From Lineus longissimus (Eukaryota > Nemertea > Pilidiophora > Heteronemertea > Lineidae), in NCBI RefSeq assembly GCF_910592395.1, contig NC_088315.1, positions 14,057,808-14,121,807 of the forward strand: DNA of 64,000 nucleotides. Reading direction: 5' to 3'. Under the pieces are notes generated by a model. The model saw only the letters and a list, made by a program, of their open reading frames with translations, was not told the origin of the DNA and made no database searches. The position numbers were made by a program, and so were the translations under genes. This document shows positions 35,801 through 45,774 of this stretch, piece by piece. The number at the start of each line of letters is the position of its first letter. Positions within the stretch are counted from its first letter, which is position 1.

Positions 35801-36843
35801 AAAGAGCTAAACATAGCGTATGGTGGCCGGGATTGAGTACCCAATTGGAGAACCTTGTTAAAAACTGTGCGGTCTGTGCGAAAGTGAGGAGCTATAGGCA
35901 CGAGCCTAACCTTCAGGGTGAATTTCCTCGCAGACCTTGGCAAGTAATAGGGACCGATCTTGCCGAACACAAAAAGCAACAGTATCTGATCGTAGTCGAT
36001 TATTATTCTAGGTACATAGAGGTTGAGAAACTGTCAAGTCTCTCATCTCAGGCAGTCATTGGACACTTGAAAAACATGTTTGCCAGGCATGGAATTCCGG
36101 AGAGACTGAGGAGTGATAACGGACCTCAGTATGACTCTCAGGACTTCAGATGTTTTGCCAATAAGTTTGAATTCGAACATGTGACGAGCAGCCCTTTATA
36201 CCCACAAGGGAATGGAGAAGCTGAGAGAGCGGTGCAAACGGTTAAAAACTTGATCAAGAAGTCAAAGGACTTCACATTAGCATTGCTAGCGTACCGTTCA
36301 ACTCCATTGCAAAATGGGTACAGCCCGAGTGAACTGTTAATGGGCAGGAGATTGCGGAACACACTTCCTCAGCATCATTCGAAGTTGGAGCCAAAGTGGT
36401 CTTATGGTGACTTGAGGAAAAAGGAGGAGGAGTATAGGAGAAAAATGACTTTGAATGCTGATAAACATCACACAGCCAGATCACTGCCACAGCTAGGCAT
36501 AGGAGACACTGTGTGGATTCCTGATAAGGAGGTCACTGGTTCAATCTCAGGACATGCTGAGACTCCACGTTCTTATGTGGTGACGACACCAAAGGGAACA
36601 TTTAGGAGAAATAGGCGGAGCTTATGCCAATTGGCACCGTCTTTGAATACTGATCAGGACAGTCAGGTTGCTCCAGACATTTCAGATCATTCATCTGTGA
36701 GCAATGGTGAATCAGGAACAGTTGCAGTAGAAACATCACAGAATGATACTAGTAATTCTGCAGGACAATCCACTCCGAGACCACCAGTTGTCACAACCAG
36801 ATCTGGTAGAATTTCAAAGCCAGCAGTCAGACTTGATCTGTAG
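32872..36843 (+). CDS. gag-pol: Gypsy gag-pol polyprotein, intact (1323 residues)
   Basis: Gag opens with FNFKPDDWPKWKRRFNRFR (about 15-33), near-typical of invertebrate Mag-like Gypsy elements. The first zinc knuckle is complete (C236, C239, H245, C250); in the second (C257, H265, C270) the second Cys is Ser260. Protease has DTGAE (Asp313). RT has FSKLDANSGFWQIPLD and EIDDILVYG (about 590). RNase H has SADASSYG (about 739). Integrase has the HHCC domain (HEGHQG to NCAVCAK, about 966-998) and catalytic D-D(35)E residues in GTDLAEH, SDNGPQYD and NGEAER (about 1029, 1083, 1117). There is no stop or frameshift, and no env. Gag and pol form one frame, so no frameshift signal is needed. The gene appears capable of coding; activity is inferred. 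Confidence 0.93.
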   Translation: MATAMPYQVQPPEKFNFKPDDWPKWKRRFNRFREASGLSTKSQENQVNTLIYCMGDEADDILNSITLTDDDRRSYDVIVEKLESYFLPKRNVIFERAKFNQRRQSETESVDQFITDLFSLAEHCQFGNLKDELIRDRIVVGIKDTKLAEKMQLNSNLTLTKAMTMVRQCESVKAQQTVLRGTELGSTAEVAKVGGSDKPTSSKGGHKKPGWVKQHQRKGNPGGRTKSQWKNKDGKCHRCGKTPSHSKQNCPAKDAECHKSKFTGHYQKMCKNSKTVSEIQEEGIFLGAVNSKLHNGWVSAVKLGSTKVNWKIDTGAEVSCIPYGIYTRNKASLGKLHQPDRKLFGAGGNELQVKGVILTRLQKRDVKVDSVVYVVDGLKNPLLGQPAIRALKLVSVVESVDSESADIKNIKAKYPKLFSGLGKLKGDYTIKLKDGAEPYAISAARRIAIPLLTRTKTELERMANIGVVSEVREPTDWCAGMVVVPKSNGSVRICVDLTKLNESVCRERHQMPSVDYTLAQLKGAKVFSKLDANSGFWQIPLDPESRKLTTFMTPWGRYCFNRLPYGISSGPELFQKRMQEILEGLDGVLVEIDDILVYGMDQQEHDRRLHAVLNRLMESGVTLNGPKCEISKEKLLYLAHILDSEGIRPDPRKIKAVQDFPEPNNVPELRRFLGMITYLGRFIPNLASKTEPLRCLMSKKNSWVWEGPQKGAFASLKAELISPPLLAHYDPEKETIVSADASSYGLGGVILQVHEKGVKRPVAYASRTLNDTEKRYAQIEKEALAATWACERFSDYVLGKTFSLETDHKPLVPLLGGGKSLEMLPARVQRFKMRLMKYSYQIKHVPGKELYIADALSRAPLQRERSEADIKFDADVTAYVSAITQNLPASERRLQQIKEKQSEDEVCRQLLQYCRDGWPDRPFVRGAVKPFYPISGELTVQDGLLMRGTRIVIPMSMRLEILDKIHEGHQGTTKCRERAKHSVWWPGLSTQLENLVKNCAVCAKVRSYRHEPNLQGEFPRRPWQVIGTDLAEHKKQQYLIVVDYYSRYIEVEKLSSLSSQAVIGHLKNMFARHGIPERLRSDNGPQYDSQDFRCFANKFEFEHVTSSPLYPQGNGEAERAVQTVKNLIKKSKDFTLALLAYRSTPLQNGYSPSELLMGRRLRNTLPQHHSKLEPKWSYGDLRKKEEEYRRKMTLNADKHHTARSLPQLGIGDTVWIPDKEVTGSISGHAETPRSYVVTTPKGTFRRNRRSLCQLAPSLNTDQDSQVAPDISDHSSVSNGESGTVAVETSQNDTSNSAGQSTPRPPVVTTRSGRISKPAVRLDL

Positions 36844-37037
36844 ACTTTGTAATGAAAAGAAGTCAGGATGTTGTAATTCATAGTATTTCCATAAGAGACA
36901 TTGGGTTAATATAGTTATAATAGTTATAATCTAGTTCAGAGACATTTGAGGAATCATCTCTATAGCTAAAATTTAAGTTGAGTGTTCAGTTGTTCATTGG
37001 ACTTTTATAGGACTCTTTAAAGGCTGAGAAAGGGGGA

Positions 37038-37179
37038 TGTAGTATGAGACACCATACATTATGAGTCGAGTTCAATAGTCTATGCCCAGAGGGCGCTGTA
37101 ATTTAGTGACTACTAATAAACATGTTATGTTTTCATATCCGCCTTGTTTATGATCATCAACCTACGTAAATCCTCGACA
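37038..37179 (+). repeat. Gypsy 3' LTR
   Basis: It matches the 5' LTR base for base as far as I can read, and follows the polypurine tract directly. Confidence 0.93.
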
Positions 37180-37530
37180 CTTCCCAAACTATTTATAAAT
37201 TTTCGCGGCAATCTGTCCTGGACCTGCTTCTCTAGCCTCTTCCATGTGCCTTAAACACTATTCTGCACATGCGACTTGCGCATGACCGGAACTTGATCGT
37301 CTTATCAACGCCGTCGCCTCGCTCCAAGGCCCTGCCTGTATTGACCACTATTGTTGCCGCGAAAATTTGTTTGTAGCAAGAATAACTTATAACAACAATG
37401 AATCATAAAAGATTTCAATTTATGTCAAAGCAAGTGTGTTCCTGTAATCGTTGCTCTTAAGTACGAATTGATCAATTGCGGCCATTTTCAGTCCATTTCC
37501 ACGGGCCACTTCCTGTCCAACATGGAAGCT

Positions 37531-37656
37531 ATCGAAATTGGCAGGGAATATGGTCGCATAATACGTCTCGTTTGGAGAATGTGCAATGGCGGAAATCGAA
37601 ATTGGCAGAGAATATGGTCGCATAATACGTCTCGTTTGGAGATTGTGTAATGGCGG
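37531..37656. repeat. two-copy tandem repeat, 64-bp period, in Y
   Basis: Two copies begin 'atcgaaattggcag-gaatat' (37531 and 37595) and differ at only a few positions. Confidence 0.8.
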
Positions 37657-38085
37657 ATCAAATTTTCACGACCCATCGCCAAACGGCTGTCTCGTCTCCT
37701 AAAATATGTCGTTATTGCTCGCTAAATAATTCTGAAAATTCGCACTGCACACCTTTGATGTTTCGATAAACAACTCATTATACTATTTGATTTACTTAAT
37801 GTCCAGTTTTCCCTAAACTTCGCGAACACGAATCCACCTGGGTTCTCCAATCACTAATGATATACATAGTGCATTGCATACACCGTAGTCACATGGAACG
37901 GGGTTATAAATTGGGGGAATTTGCCTAGCTAAACCAAGAGTCTCCTTTCAACCCTACATACGTAGGTTGACGGAGACTAATGAAGTTCCCATTCTGCATC
38001 ACAGCCTAGCTGATGACACTGCAGTCACATACCTAAACTGGGTCAGCGAGAAAAATGACAATGGTTCAACGATAGGGGAGGTTCG

Positions 38086-38514
38086 CCTAATTTGGACCAC
38101 CCCCTAAATTGGACCACCATCAATTCTCAGCATTCATTTACACCAGTGAGCTGTGGAGCCATCTAGGGGATGAGTTTCACACTAAAATGGAAATGGCTGC
38201 AATGTAGAAAGTTTCTTGGCGGAAATTTTTGAATAAAGGTAAGAATTAGTTTTATGCTCCTCAACTAATAGTTTGCAACCTGGTTTCAGGGAGGGCCACA
38301 GCGCCAGGAAACAAGAGAACTGAATCTCTCTGTGATAAATACATTAGTTAGTAGCCTATACACAATTATAAAGCATGGCCTGGAAAATAACTCTTTGCCC
38401 CCTGGAATGCATGCAGGAATACACCCACCTGCACGCATGCCCTAATATGGACCAGCAAGCGTGCCCTAAATTGGACCAGTGGTCCAATTTAGGGAAAGGG
38501 TGGTCCAAATTAGG
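38086..38514. promoter_or_regulatory. left subterminal motif cluster of Z
   Basis: CCTAAATTGGACCA or a one-base variant occurs at 38086, 38103, 38441 and 38465, and inverted at 38480 and 38501. A matching cluster lies at 42269-42361 plus 42518. These are likely binding sites for the transposase DNA-binding domains; the role is inferred. Together with the nearby first exon they may also influence the element's own promoter. Confidence 0.65.
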
Positions 38515-38605
38515 GCAACATATTGGAACATCTCAAATTACACAAAGGCTTATTATTTCAGGAAAAGCCCGGCTTAGGCCCCCTTACAGACAGCACGCAG
38601 TTGCC

Positions 38606-41600
38606 ATGGCCACCGAAAACGAGGAAACGGGGCCCAACAAGCCAAAAAGGTAAGGCTAAAGCCTACGAGAAGCAGATGATGATAAATGATGAACCTACAG
38701 CACTTGATAGACCAATAAGCATGTTTTCCAGCACTTTTAAACAATTGAAAGCCAGAAAACACATCCATCACCTGGGAACATTATCCGATGACCCCAAAGA
38801 CTTCATTACTGCTCCCCTGAGCAATAAATATTGAATTTGTTTTCAACACAATAGAAAAAAGTACAGATTCTGAAACTGATATAGAACAGCTGTCCTTCTC
38901 ATTCTGACCCGTAAGACACATTTATTCTTCATCTTTCAGGCAATTTATACTCATTTTAAGTAGATTCCAGCATCGTATGTCAAAAAGTTCTATTTTTGGG
39001 AATATTCTTCATAAACTTTGTGCTTTTTTCTTGGCAAGATATTACTGATTCTCACTCCAAAATGGCAGGAAAAGGAAAACGCATTTTCTGACCAAAAATT
39101 TTCAGATTTTTCCAGGGGGAAGGCCCCCACTCAAATGCGCCTTCGGTGCCCTGTTTCACTGCTCCCACTCTTGGGAAACAAATTAAATATGACCCTGAAT
39201 GTTACTCGATTCTTTCAACAATTCAGTTGTGATGTTTGATTTTTATTTTCAGGGGGAAATATGGGAAATGGACCAAAGAAGACATGGAGCGAGCAATCAT
39301 GTCCTACAACAATGGTGATGCCGGGATCAACGCCATCAGCCGTACATATGGGGTTCCTAAAGCTACATTGAAAAGGCACATGGAGGATAAAAACAAATAT
39401 GCCAATGGAACAGTGAAAGTTTTGGGGCGTCCCTGTGCTCTGCCAACTGAAGTGGAGGACATGTTGGTGGACTATGCGTTGCAGCTGGAAAACATGCTTA
39501 TTGGTCTATCAAGAAAATCAATTATGGAAATGGCTTACCAATTAGCAGAGGCTAATGGACTAAAACACTGTTTTAATGTAGAGAAGGAATCAGCTGGGCA
39601 CCACTGGTATGAAATGTTGATGAAGAGACACCCGACGCTGTCCCTACGCCAATCAGAGGGAACTTCCACTGCGAGAGCCGAAGGATTTAATCGGGAAAGC
39701 GTGGGAGAATTTTATGAAAAACTAGCCTCGTTGATTGACCGGTACAGTTTCCTTCCTGAGAACATACATAACATGGATGAGTCGGGGATAACCAACGTCC
39801 AGAGGCCGGGCAAAGTCATCGCAAAACGGGGAAAAAAGCAAGTTGGGTCTCTCACGAGTGGTGAAAGAGGGACCACCACAACCATTGTCTGCTGCATGAG
39901 TGCTGCAGGTAATTTTACTCCACCAATGATAATATTCAAAAGCAAACGAGAAGTGAAGGGCTACTATAAGCGTGGGGCACCCGCAGGGAGTATAATTGAG
40001 AATAGCGAGTCGGGTTGGATCAACAGTGAACTGTTCTTGAAATGGCTGCAGCACTTCGTGGCACATGTCGGATGTACGAAGGCTAAGCCTGCATTAGTGA
40101 TACTGGATGGACACTATTCCCATACGAAAAATGTCCAGGCCATTCAGTTTGCACGTGATAACGGTGTCGTGATGTTGTCTCTGCCACCCCACACCACGCA
40201 TCGCCTGCAACCATTAGACAGAGTTTTCTACAAAGCCCTCATGACCCGCTATAATGAAGAGTGTGACAAGTGGATGAGGACAGAGAAGACGAGAGTTGCA
40301 GTTGCCAATGTATGCCAGATCTTTGGACAGGCGTATATCAGAGCGGTGTCAATGGAGACGGCGGTCAATGGCTTCAAGTGCACAGGTATCTGGCCATGTG
40401 ATAAAACCATATGGTCGGATGATGACTTCGCTGCAGCTGATCGACTCCAGGCAGCCTACAGTGCAATCGACCTGGAGCAGGAGGTGCCACAAAGTGAAGC
40501 TACCGGTACTGGTGATAAAGACCATGAAAACAGCATCAACCAAAATCCCCCCTTGGCTCCTGATGAGGATCCACAACCAATTTCGAGAGAGTCTGTTGAT
40601 CATGTTAATTGTGACAGACCAACCAGCCCGCCAACCAGTAGCAAACAAGATAAGGGTAGGCCTACCCGTAGACCTAACTTTGGATGCATCCCAACCAACT
40701 CAGATGGTCGATGTTTCTTCCGAGCTGTTGTGATCTGCCAAAATAAAGCTTTGCAGTCAGGAGAAAGAGACGTTGACGGCAATTTGACTGATCTGAAATT
40801 AAAGATAATGGAGCAAGCAGCTGCAGATGCCCTGAGATCAGAAGTGGTCACCCACATGCTTGATAACTTTGAGCAATATCAACACTTGGACAAAGGACTC
40901 ATAAATGCAGACATACCTCAAAGAATCCACTACGATTCGATGGAAGATAGAATTGCATCCATGGCAAATCCCACTGAGATGGTAGGAGAGCTGGAAATCC
41001 GTGCAACTGCTGAGCACCTGCAACGACAGCTATCCATCCGTATCGGCGATTCAGAGGATACTAGGCCTATACAGTTTGGGACAGAATTTGAGCAGCATCC
41101 TCCGATATCAATAGCATACACAGCCCATGCTGAAGATGTGGGCCATTATGAAGCTTTAGTGCCTTCTGCTTGTAGATCAGTTGACCAGGGACCCATTGTT
41201 CATGTTACCCCTGAAATGTTGAGGCATTCCGCTGGTAGATCGGTTGACCGGGGACCCATAGTTACCCCTGAAATGTTGAGGCCTGTCCCAAAACCCAAAG
41301 TTGCGAGAGTGAGGAAGCGTCAAACTACAAGAGCTGAGGTAATAACATCAAGCCCTTATCATAAGCAACTTCAGGCACAACAGGGAAAGAAAAAGCAAAC
41401 GAAGAAAACTATGAAAGGAAAGGTGACAAAGAAAGGAAAGGAGAATACTATGAGTAGGCCTATTACTAGTAAGAAGGGGAAGAAACCCCAAAAGAAAGCT
41501 AACCGCAAGCTATTTCATGCAAATGACGACGACTCTGATTGTGGTGATTGGTACTGTGTCTTGTGCGAGGAAGCAAGAAAGGAAACAATGGTCAGATGTA

Positions 41601-41674
41601 CAAAATGTTTCACATGGATTCACCAGACATGTGCAGGTGGTGTACCCCCACATTATAAGTGCGACCTATGTTAG
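38606..41674 (+). CDS. pogo transposase fused to OTU protease domain and PHD finger
   Basis: Exons 38606-38649 and 39253-41674 (AG|GTAAGG donor, TTTTCAG acceptor) join in frame to give 821 residues; the start is CCATGG. Order: psq-type helix-turn-helix (about 18-60, YGVPKATLKRH), CENP-B-type DNA-binding region (about 75-155), and DDE domain with NMDESG (Asp190), VILDGHYSH (Asp300) and LQPLD (Asp337), the DDD form seen in pogo. After an acidic linker comes an OTU-like cysteine protease domain: NSDGRCFFRA (Asp499, Cys502), GELEIRATAEHL and VGHYEAL (His646). Next are a two-copy RSVD-GPIV-TPEMLR repeat, a Lys-rich region, and a C-terminal PHD finger with all eight zinc ligands (Cys783 to Cys821; the last Cys is the final residue). 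All key residues are present. Confidence 0.9.
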
Positions 41675-42268
41675 AGACACTGAATAATTCGATGGCTCTG
41701 GTTCTGCATAGTGGCTGAAGGTCATTAATTCGGTGATTGTTTATGTTGTGTTTTTAATCGTTACAAAAGTGATTTGTTACTTTTTTGTATTTTGGACAAA
41801 GCAGACTGTCCATCAATTTGCATCAGGTTCATTTGTAATGTTCAGTGACATTAAATATTGATGTTTTTTTACGGCAGATTTATTTATTCTTGCAGACAGG
41901 GAGTTCTCTCTGTGAATACTATTATTAGTACTAGGAAGAAATGATGACCTAGTAAGGGACCATAACAAAAGACAAAAGAAACGAAATTTAAAATAAAAAT
42001 AAATAAACGGTTTGAATTAACCACTAGACCTGGAGTTGTAAAATGTTTGTAGCATAGTGTGTAACAATGACACACACTTAGGCTACTACAAGCCAGAGTT
42101 TGCAGGGAGATTCCCATTACCTCAGTCAGTAGAATGTTTGTAGAGATCCCCTTGAGAACAAAATTCTTTCCTCACCTTACAAGTGCACTGAAGAAGGCTC
42201 TTTAATTATGCATCAACCTTATTCCATCTAAACTCTATAAACAAGAGGGCAAAATGTGTAGAATACCC

Positions 42269-42531
42269 GATATTGGACCACCCTGCCCTAAATTGGACCA
42301 CTTGGTTCAATTTAGGGACAGGGGTGGTCCAATTTTAGGATGCTTACCCTAAATTGGACCATTTTGGCAAAAGTTTGTTTTTGCCCTCTTGTGAAAAGTA
42401 TGAAATGCTACAACTTTATATTTAGCCTGTGCGAAGACCTTCAGGTGCTTCAACATATAAGCTTAATTGATTGTCACAGCAAGCTAAATTAGCAGAGATA
42501 ATCAGCCATGAAAAAAGTGGTCCAAATTAGG
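42269..42531. promoter_or_regulatory. right subterminal motif cluster of Z
   Basis: CCTAAATTGGACCA-type motifs at 42287 and 42348, inverted forms at 42303, 42325 and 42518, and a partial copy at 42269. It mirrors the left cluster. Confidence 0.65.
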
Positions 42532-44435
42532 CGAACTTCCCCTAATGAAAAAGCAGTTGATTAACTCAACTATGTCAGTTGCTATTGAAGTACTTCAGGA
42601 TAGTATCAAGCTGTTCAAAAGACACGTCTTCAACATTAGGAATCAATTCAGGGAATACAGACGAATAAGACAGAATATGCAGGAAAATGAATGCTTGATC
42701 CACATAGATTTCTCTGAAAATTACACCAATCAGTATGCCGATGAAGTACAAACAATGCATTTCGGAGGTTCTCACGAGCAGACCACTCTTCACACGGGCT
42801 GCCTCTATGTAGGTCAAAATGTCACCAAGGCATTCTGCACCATCTCTGATTCAAGACAAAAAGATCCAGCTGCAATTTGGACCTACCTAGAACCGGTCTT
42901 TGAATGGGTCAACAAGGACTATCCACTGGTAGACACGGTCCATTTCTTCAGTGATGGGCCCACAACACAATACCGTCAGAAGAAAAACTTCTACCTGTTC
43001 AGCACGAGGCTAGAGAAATTTGTTGGAGCAACTTGGCACTTTTTCGAGGCCTCCCATGGAAAAGGTGCCCCAGATGGAGTAGGAGGAGTACTAAAAAGAA
43101 CAGGAGACAGACTACTGAAAGAAGGAAAAGATGTGCAAAGCCCACGCATATTTTATAATTTAATGAAGGAAGCTACCACTGTGAAGTTGTTCTTTGTAGA
43201 GGCGAGTAGAGTACAGGAGGCTTCAAAGATGTTACAGCCAATAGAGAAGCATCTGAAAAGTTTGCCAGGTAAGCTCATCTATGCTGTGTGGAAAAGTGTA
43301 ATATTTCATTTCAATGGTATTCTAGTACATCCCATTTGGTACATTTGCTTTTCTGAGATGATAAATGATAGGGACACTCATCTGTGATCATCTTTTCCAG
43401 GAACTATGACTATGCACCAGATTGTGAGATTGTCACATGCATCAATTTTCTACAGAGATGCAACTTGTATGTGCAGCATGGGATTTTGTGAGTGCATGAC
43501 CGGAAAGACGGCAACATTCCCAGACATGCCAAATGTTAACAACAACACTCTGGATGAATCGGTTGAAGAGCATCAAGTGTTGTCTGTTACAGCCAATACT
43601 AGTACTCAGTCTAAGGTAAGTTGCCAGAATGAACTAGGATACATTGTATAGAAATAATTCACACATGTGTGCTAACATTCCCTCTCGTAGTCTTAAAAGG
43701 CTAGGCCTAACTGTTTTTTCCAAATCTGATTTCTAGACCCCTGCCTTGCTGCAAGAAGGTGAAAGTGTGCCAGGTACCAGTGAGTCTGAGGTAAGTAATG
43801 CTGGAATGAAAAGTACTATTAGCATCTCCCCTCACAGTATTGCCAATAATGTTGTTTATCATATGGCTGAAACTTGCAACAGACAATACTGTAGGCTTAC
43901 GTAGATTTATTTCATTCATTTTACAGGTACCTGTACCCATCACTACATCTGCTTCAAATAGTACGGCTTTGCAGGAGGGGCCAGGACCATTGCAAAGACA
44001 TCTTAATCCCTGTCACTTCAAGTGATGACCATCTCCTCAATGCGTGGTGCATTGTCATCTACCATTTTGATGGTAAACCATACCCAGGGGTTATCAAGGC
44101 CTATGACGAAATTGGTGTGGAGGTCAAATGCATGTCAAAAATTGGCAAAAACCGCTTCTTCTCGTCCGGTACTCCTATGACGACATCATTACCCTCATCA
44201 GCGAACCAAGGAAAATAACGGAGAGGCGAGATCATTTCATGGTCAATCCTGTTGTGTGGGAACTTGTTGCGGACTACATTGACAGTGAATGACACTTTGC
44301 CATAAACATGAAGTTTGAGAAGTGATCAATGGGCAAGAATAAGGTTTTTGCTGTTCCGAGGGCTATTTTTCCTGTTTTGTAGGCAGTGCCCAAGTAGTTG
44401 ATTCAATTTAGCATACCGTAATCTACATTTTTTTG

Positions 44436-45161
44436 GGGTATTGGTAAACAGAGAACTCAACAAATGAAGAACTGGAGAACTCAAATTATCGATTAGTTTT
44501 GCCTAAAATGGTACTTACTATACTTAAGAACAACTTGTAAATATTTAACTTATTGTCCTTTCTTTTTGGAGTCCCAATGATACAGAGTCCCTTCACCATT
44601 ATGATTGGTGTGTAAGGAGATGTAGTCCCAGTGAAGCAGAGTCCCTTCACTATCATGATCGGTGTATAGGCTAAATAGCGTTGTAGTTCCAAAATAGTAG
44701 AATATACATGTATATTGTAACTTCAGTAAAATTATTCATTTGGAAGTAAAGATATGAATATAGAAAAGTATCAGTATGCACCATTTCAATCAAATTCACA
44801 TACATGTATTCACAAAACTTTCTACAGTGTCAGATCAAAGGCATTGAGCTTACACACCGATCATGATAGTGAAGGAACTGTGCTTCACTTGGACTACAAA
44901 AGGAAAGGACAACAAGTAAAAAATTTACGAGTTGTTCTTATGTATAGTATAATAGCAGCAGTGTTCATCTTGCCTACTTGCTGCTATAGCCACATGCATC
45001 CATATTAGCTGCAAAACTATTGCCAAATGTTACATAAATCTACCTGAGCAGGCCCAGCTTAATACACTGCTGATAATAGTAAGTACCATTTTAGGCAAAA
45101 CTAATCGATCATTTGAGTTCTCTAGTTCTTCGTTTGTTGAGTTCTCTGTTTACCAATACCC
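44436..45161. mobile_element. 726-bp fold-back element in the right arm of X
   Basis: Long inverted repeats begin GGGTATTGGTAAACAGAGAA and are well conserved over at least 85 bp; shorter pairing continues inwards. The flanks are both runs of seven T, possibly the target duplication. There is no coding capacity. Confidence 0.75.
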
Positions 45162-45302
45162 TTTTTTTGTGGTATGACTGGTAGTGGTAGAGATTGGGTG
45201 TTGATGTTATAGAGTTATTGTGTTGGAAATTTGGAGCCATGATGTTTTGGCCATGTTTTATGGCCATTGTTAAGTTTGAGGTTTGTACAAGTTAAATAAT
45301 TA

Positions 45303-45696
45303 GTCATTACTGTTACCGGTTGTCATTACCGTTACCTCTGTGTCATTACTGTTACCAAGGTATTTGGGTGATTTCTCGCAAAATGAATCAAAATTCTGCA
45401 GGTTTTATGACATTGTTATTTTCATCCATTACTATGGTAAATATTTCTAATTGTATTTTTTCTTTTATTTTGGAAGCCTCTGTAAGAAGCTCAATAGAAC
45501 AAAGTCCATTGTACACCATTGTGTAGCATTTGTGCAATAAAACTGTTTTTGAGACAAATCGGCTGGCTTCTTTTTTGATAACCGCCTTATTCTTTTAATA
45601 GGGACAATATTCCAACATTAATCAGTGATGATGATTCTCCTAAACTGTCTACATAATATTTATTGTGAAGGCGACTTGTCCAGTAACAGGAATGAC
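45303..45696. promoter_or_regulatory. right subterminal repeat cluster of X and poly(A) signal
   Basis: GTCATTMCTGTTACC copies at 45303, 45322 and 45342, and an inverted copy at 45682, mirror the left cluster. AATAAA at 45536-45541 is a likely poly(A) signal for the X gene. Confidence 0.55.
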
Positions 45697-45774
45697 TGCA
45701 TAAACCTTAGTACAAGGTAAAAATGAACCAAAAAATAATAAGTACTATTACAAACTCCACTGCTGGACCATTTA

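Larger units (their letters stand above)
32397..37179 (+). mobile_element. intact Gypsy LTR retrotransposon (4783 bp)
   Basis: LTRs of 142 bp (32397-32538 and 37038-37179) begin TGTAGTATGAG, end CTCGACA and look identical by eye. A perfect 5-bp duplication CTTCC flanks the element (32392-32396 and 37180-37184). A primer-binding site starts directly after the left LTR (TGGTGTCAGAAGTGGGAT, 32539). A polypurine tract (GAGAAAGGGGGA, 37026-37037) directly precedes the right LTR. One uninterrupted gag-pol frame fills the interior. Identical LTRs imply a very recent insertion, the youngest in the nest that can be dated this way. Confidence 0.95.
30966..37980 (-). mobile_element. Helitron-like element 'Y' inserted in the X gene
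   Basis: Read on the - strand it starts TTAGTCTCCGTCAACC (37980) and ends with a hairpin (AGACTCCAGAGTCT) and a terminal CTAG (30966). It sits exactly between A (30965) and T (37981) with no target duplication; removal restores the X reading frame. An A^T target, CTRR end and 3' hairpin are Helitron hallmarks. The 5' end is not the canonical TC, and AGTCTCCG recurs inverted next to the 3' hairpin as in Helentron/Helitron2 types. Minus its own insertions it is about 1.3 kb, with no Rep/helicase. It hosts U and an intact Gypsy element. Confidence 0.7.
38075..42542 (+). mobile_element. pogo-type DNA transposon 'Z' (4.5 kb) inserted in the X gene
   Basis: The 26-bp terminal inverted repeats begin GGGGARGTTCGCCTAATTTG and differ at one position. 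They are flanked by the TA duplication expected for Tc1/mariner/pogo elements (38073-38074 and 42543-42544). The insertion site is inside an exon of the X gene and removal restores its frame. Both ends carry a cluster of CCTAAATTGGACCA motifs. The internal two-exon gene is intact, so Z looks autonomous. Confidence 0.95.
29710..44291 (+). pseudogene. putative transposase of element X, disrupted by Y and Z
   Basis: Coding pieces: 29710-29984, 30126-30965, [Y], 37981-38074, [Z], 42545-43268, 43401-43615, 43737-43790, and about 43927-44291. The first two junctions across Y and Z keep the frame exactly. The N-terminus is very basic with predicted coiled coils (QIQREYRNRRDQDP, AEQKAEKYKKRFQRL), followed by a Cys-rich stretch (CQCKRHENL, CMYGQCDRCK). 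The C-half has IHIDFSENY, HFFSDGPTTQYRQKKNF and WHFFEASHGKGAPDGVGG; these acids (about residues 458, 540 and 571/580) are catalytic candidates. The last exon holds WCIVIYHFDGKPYPG and SYDDIITLISEP in different frames, so it has small frameshifts. I recall similar uncharacterised proteins in fish and cnidarians, without a named function. Confidence 0.75.
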
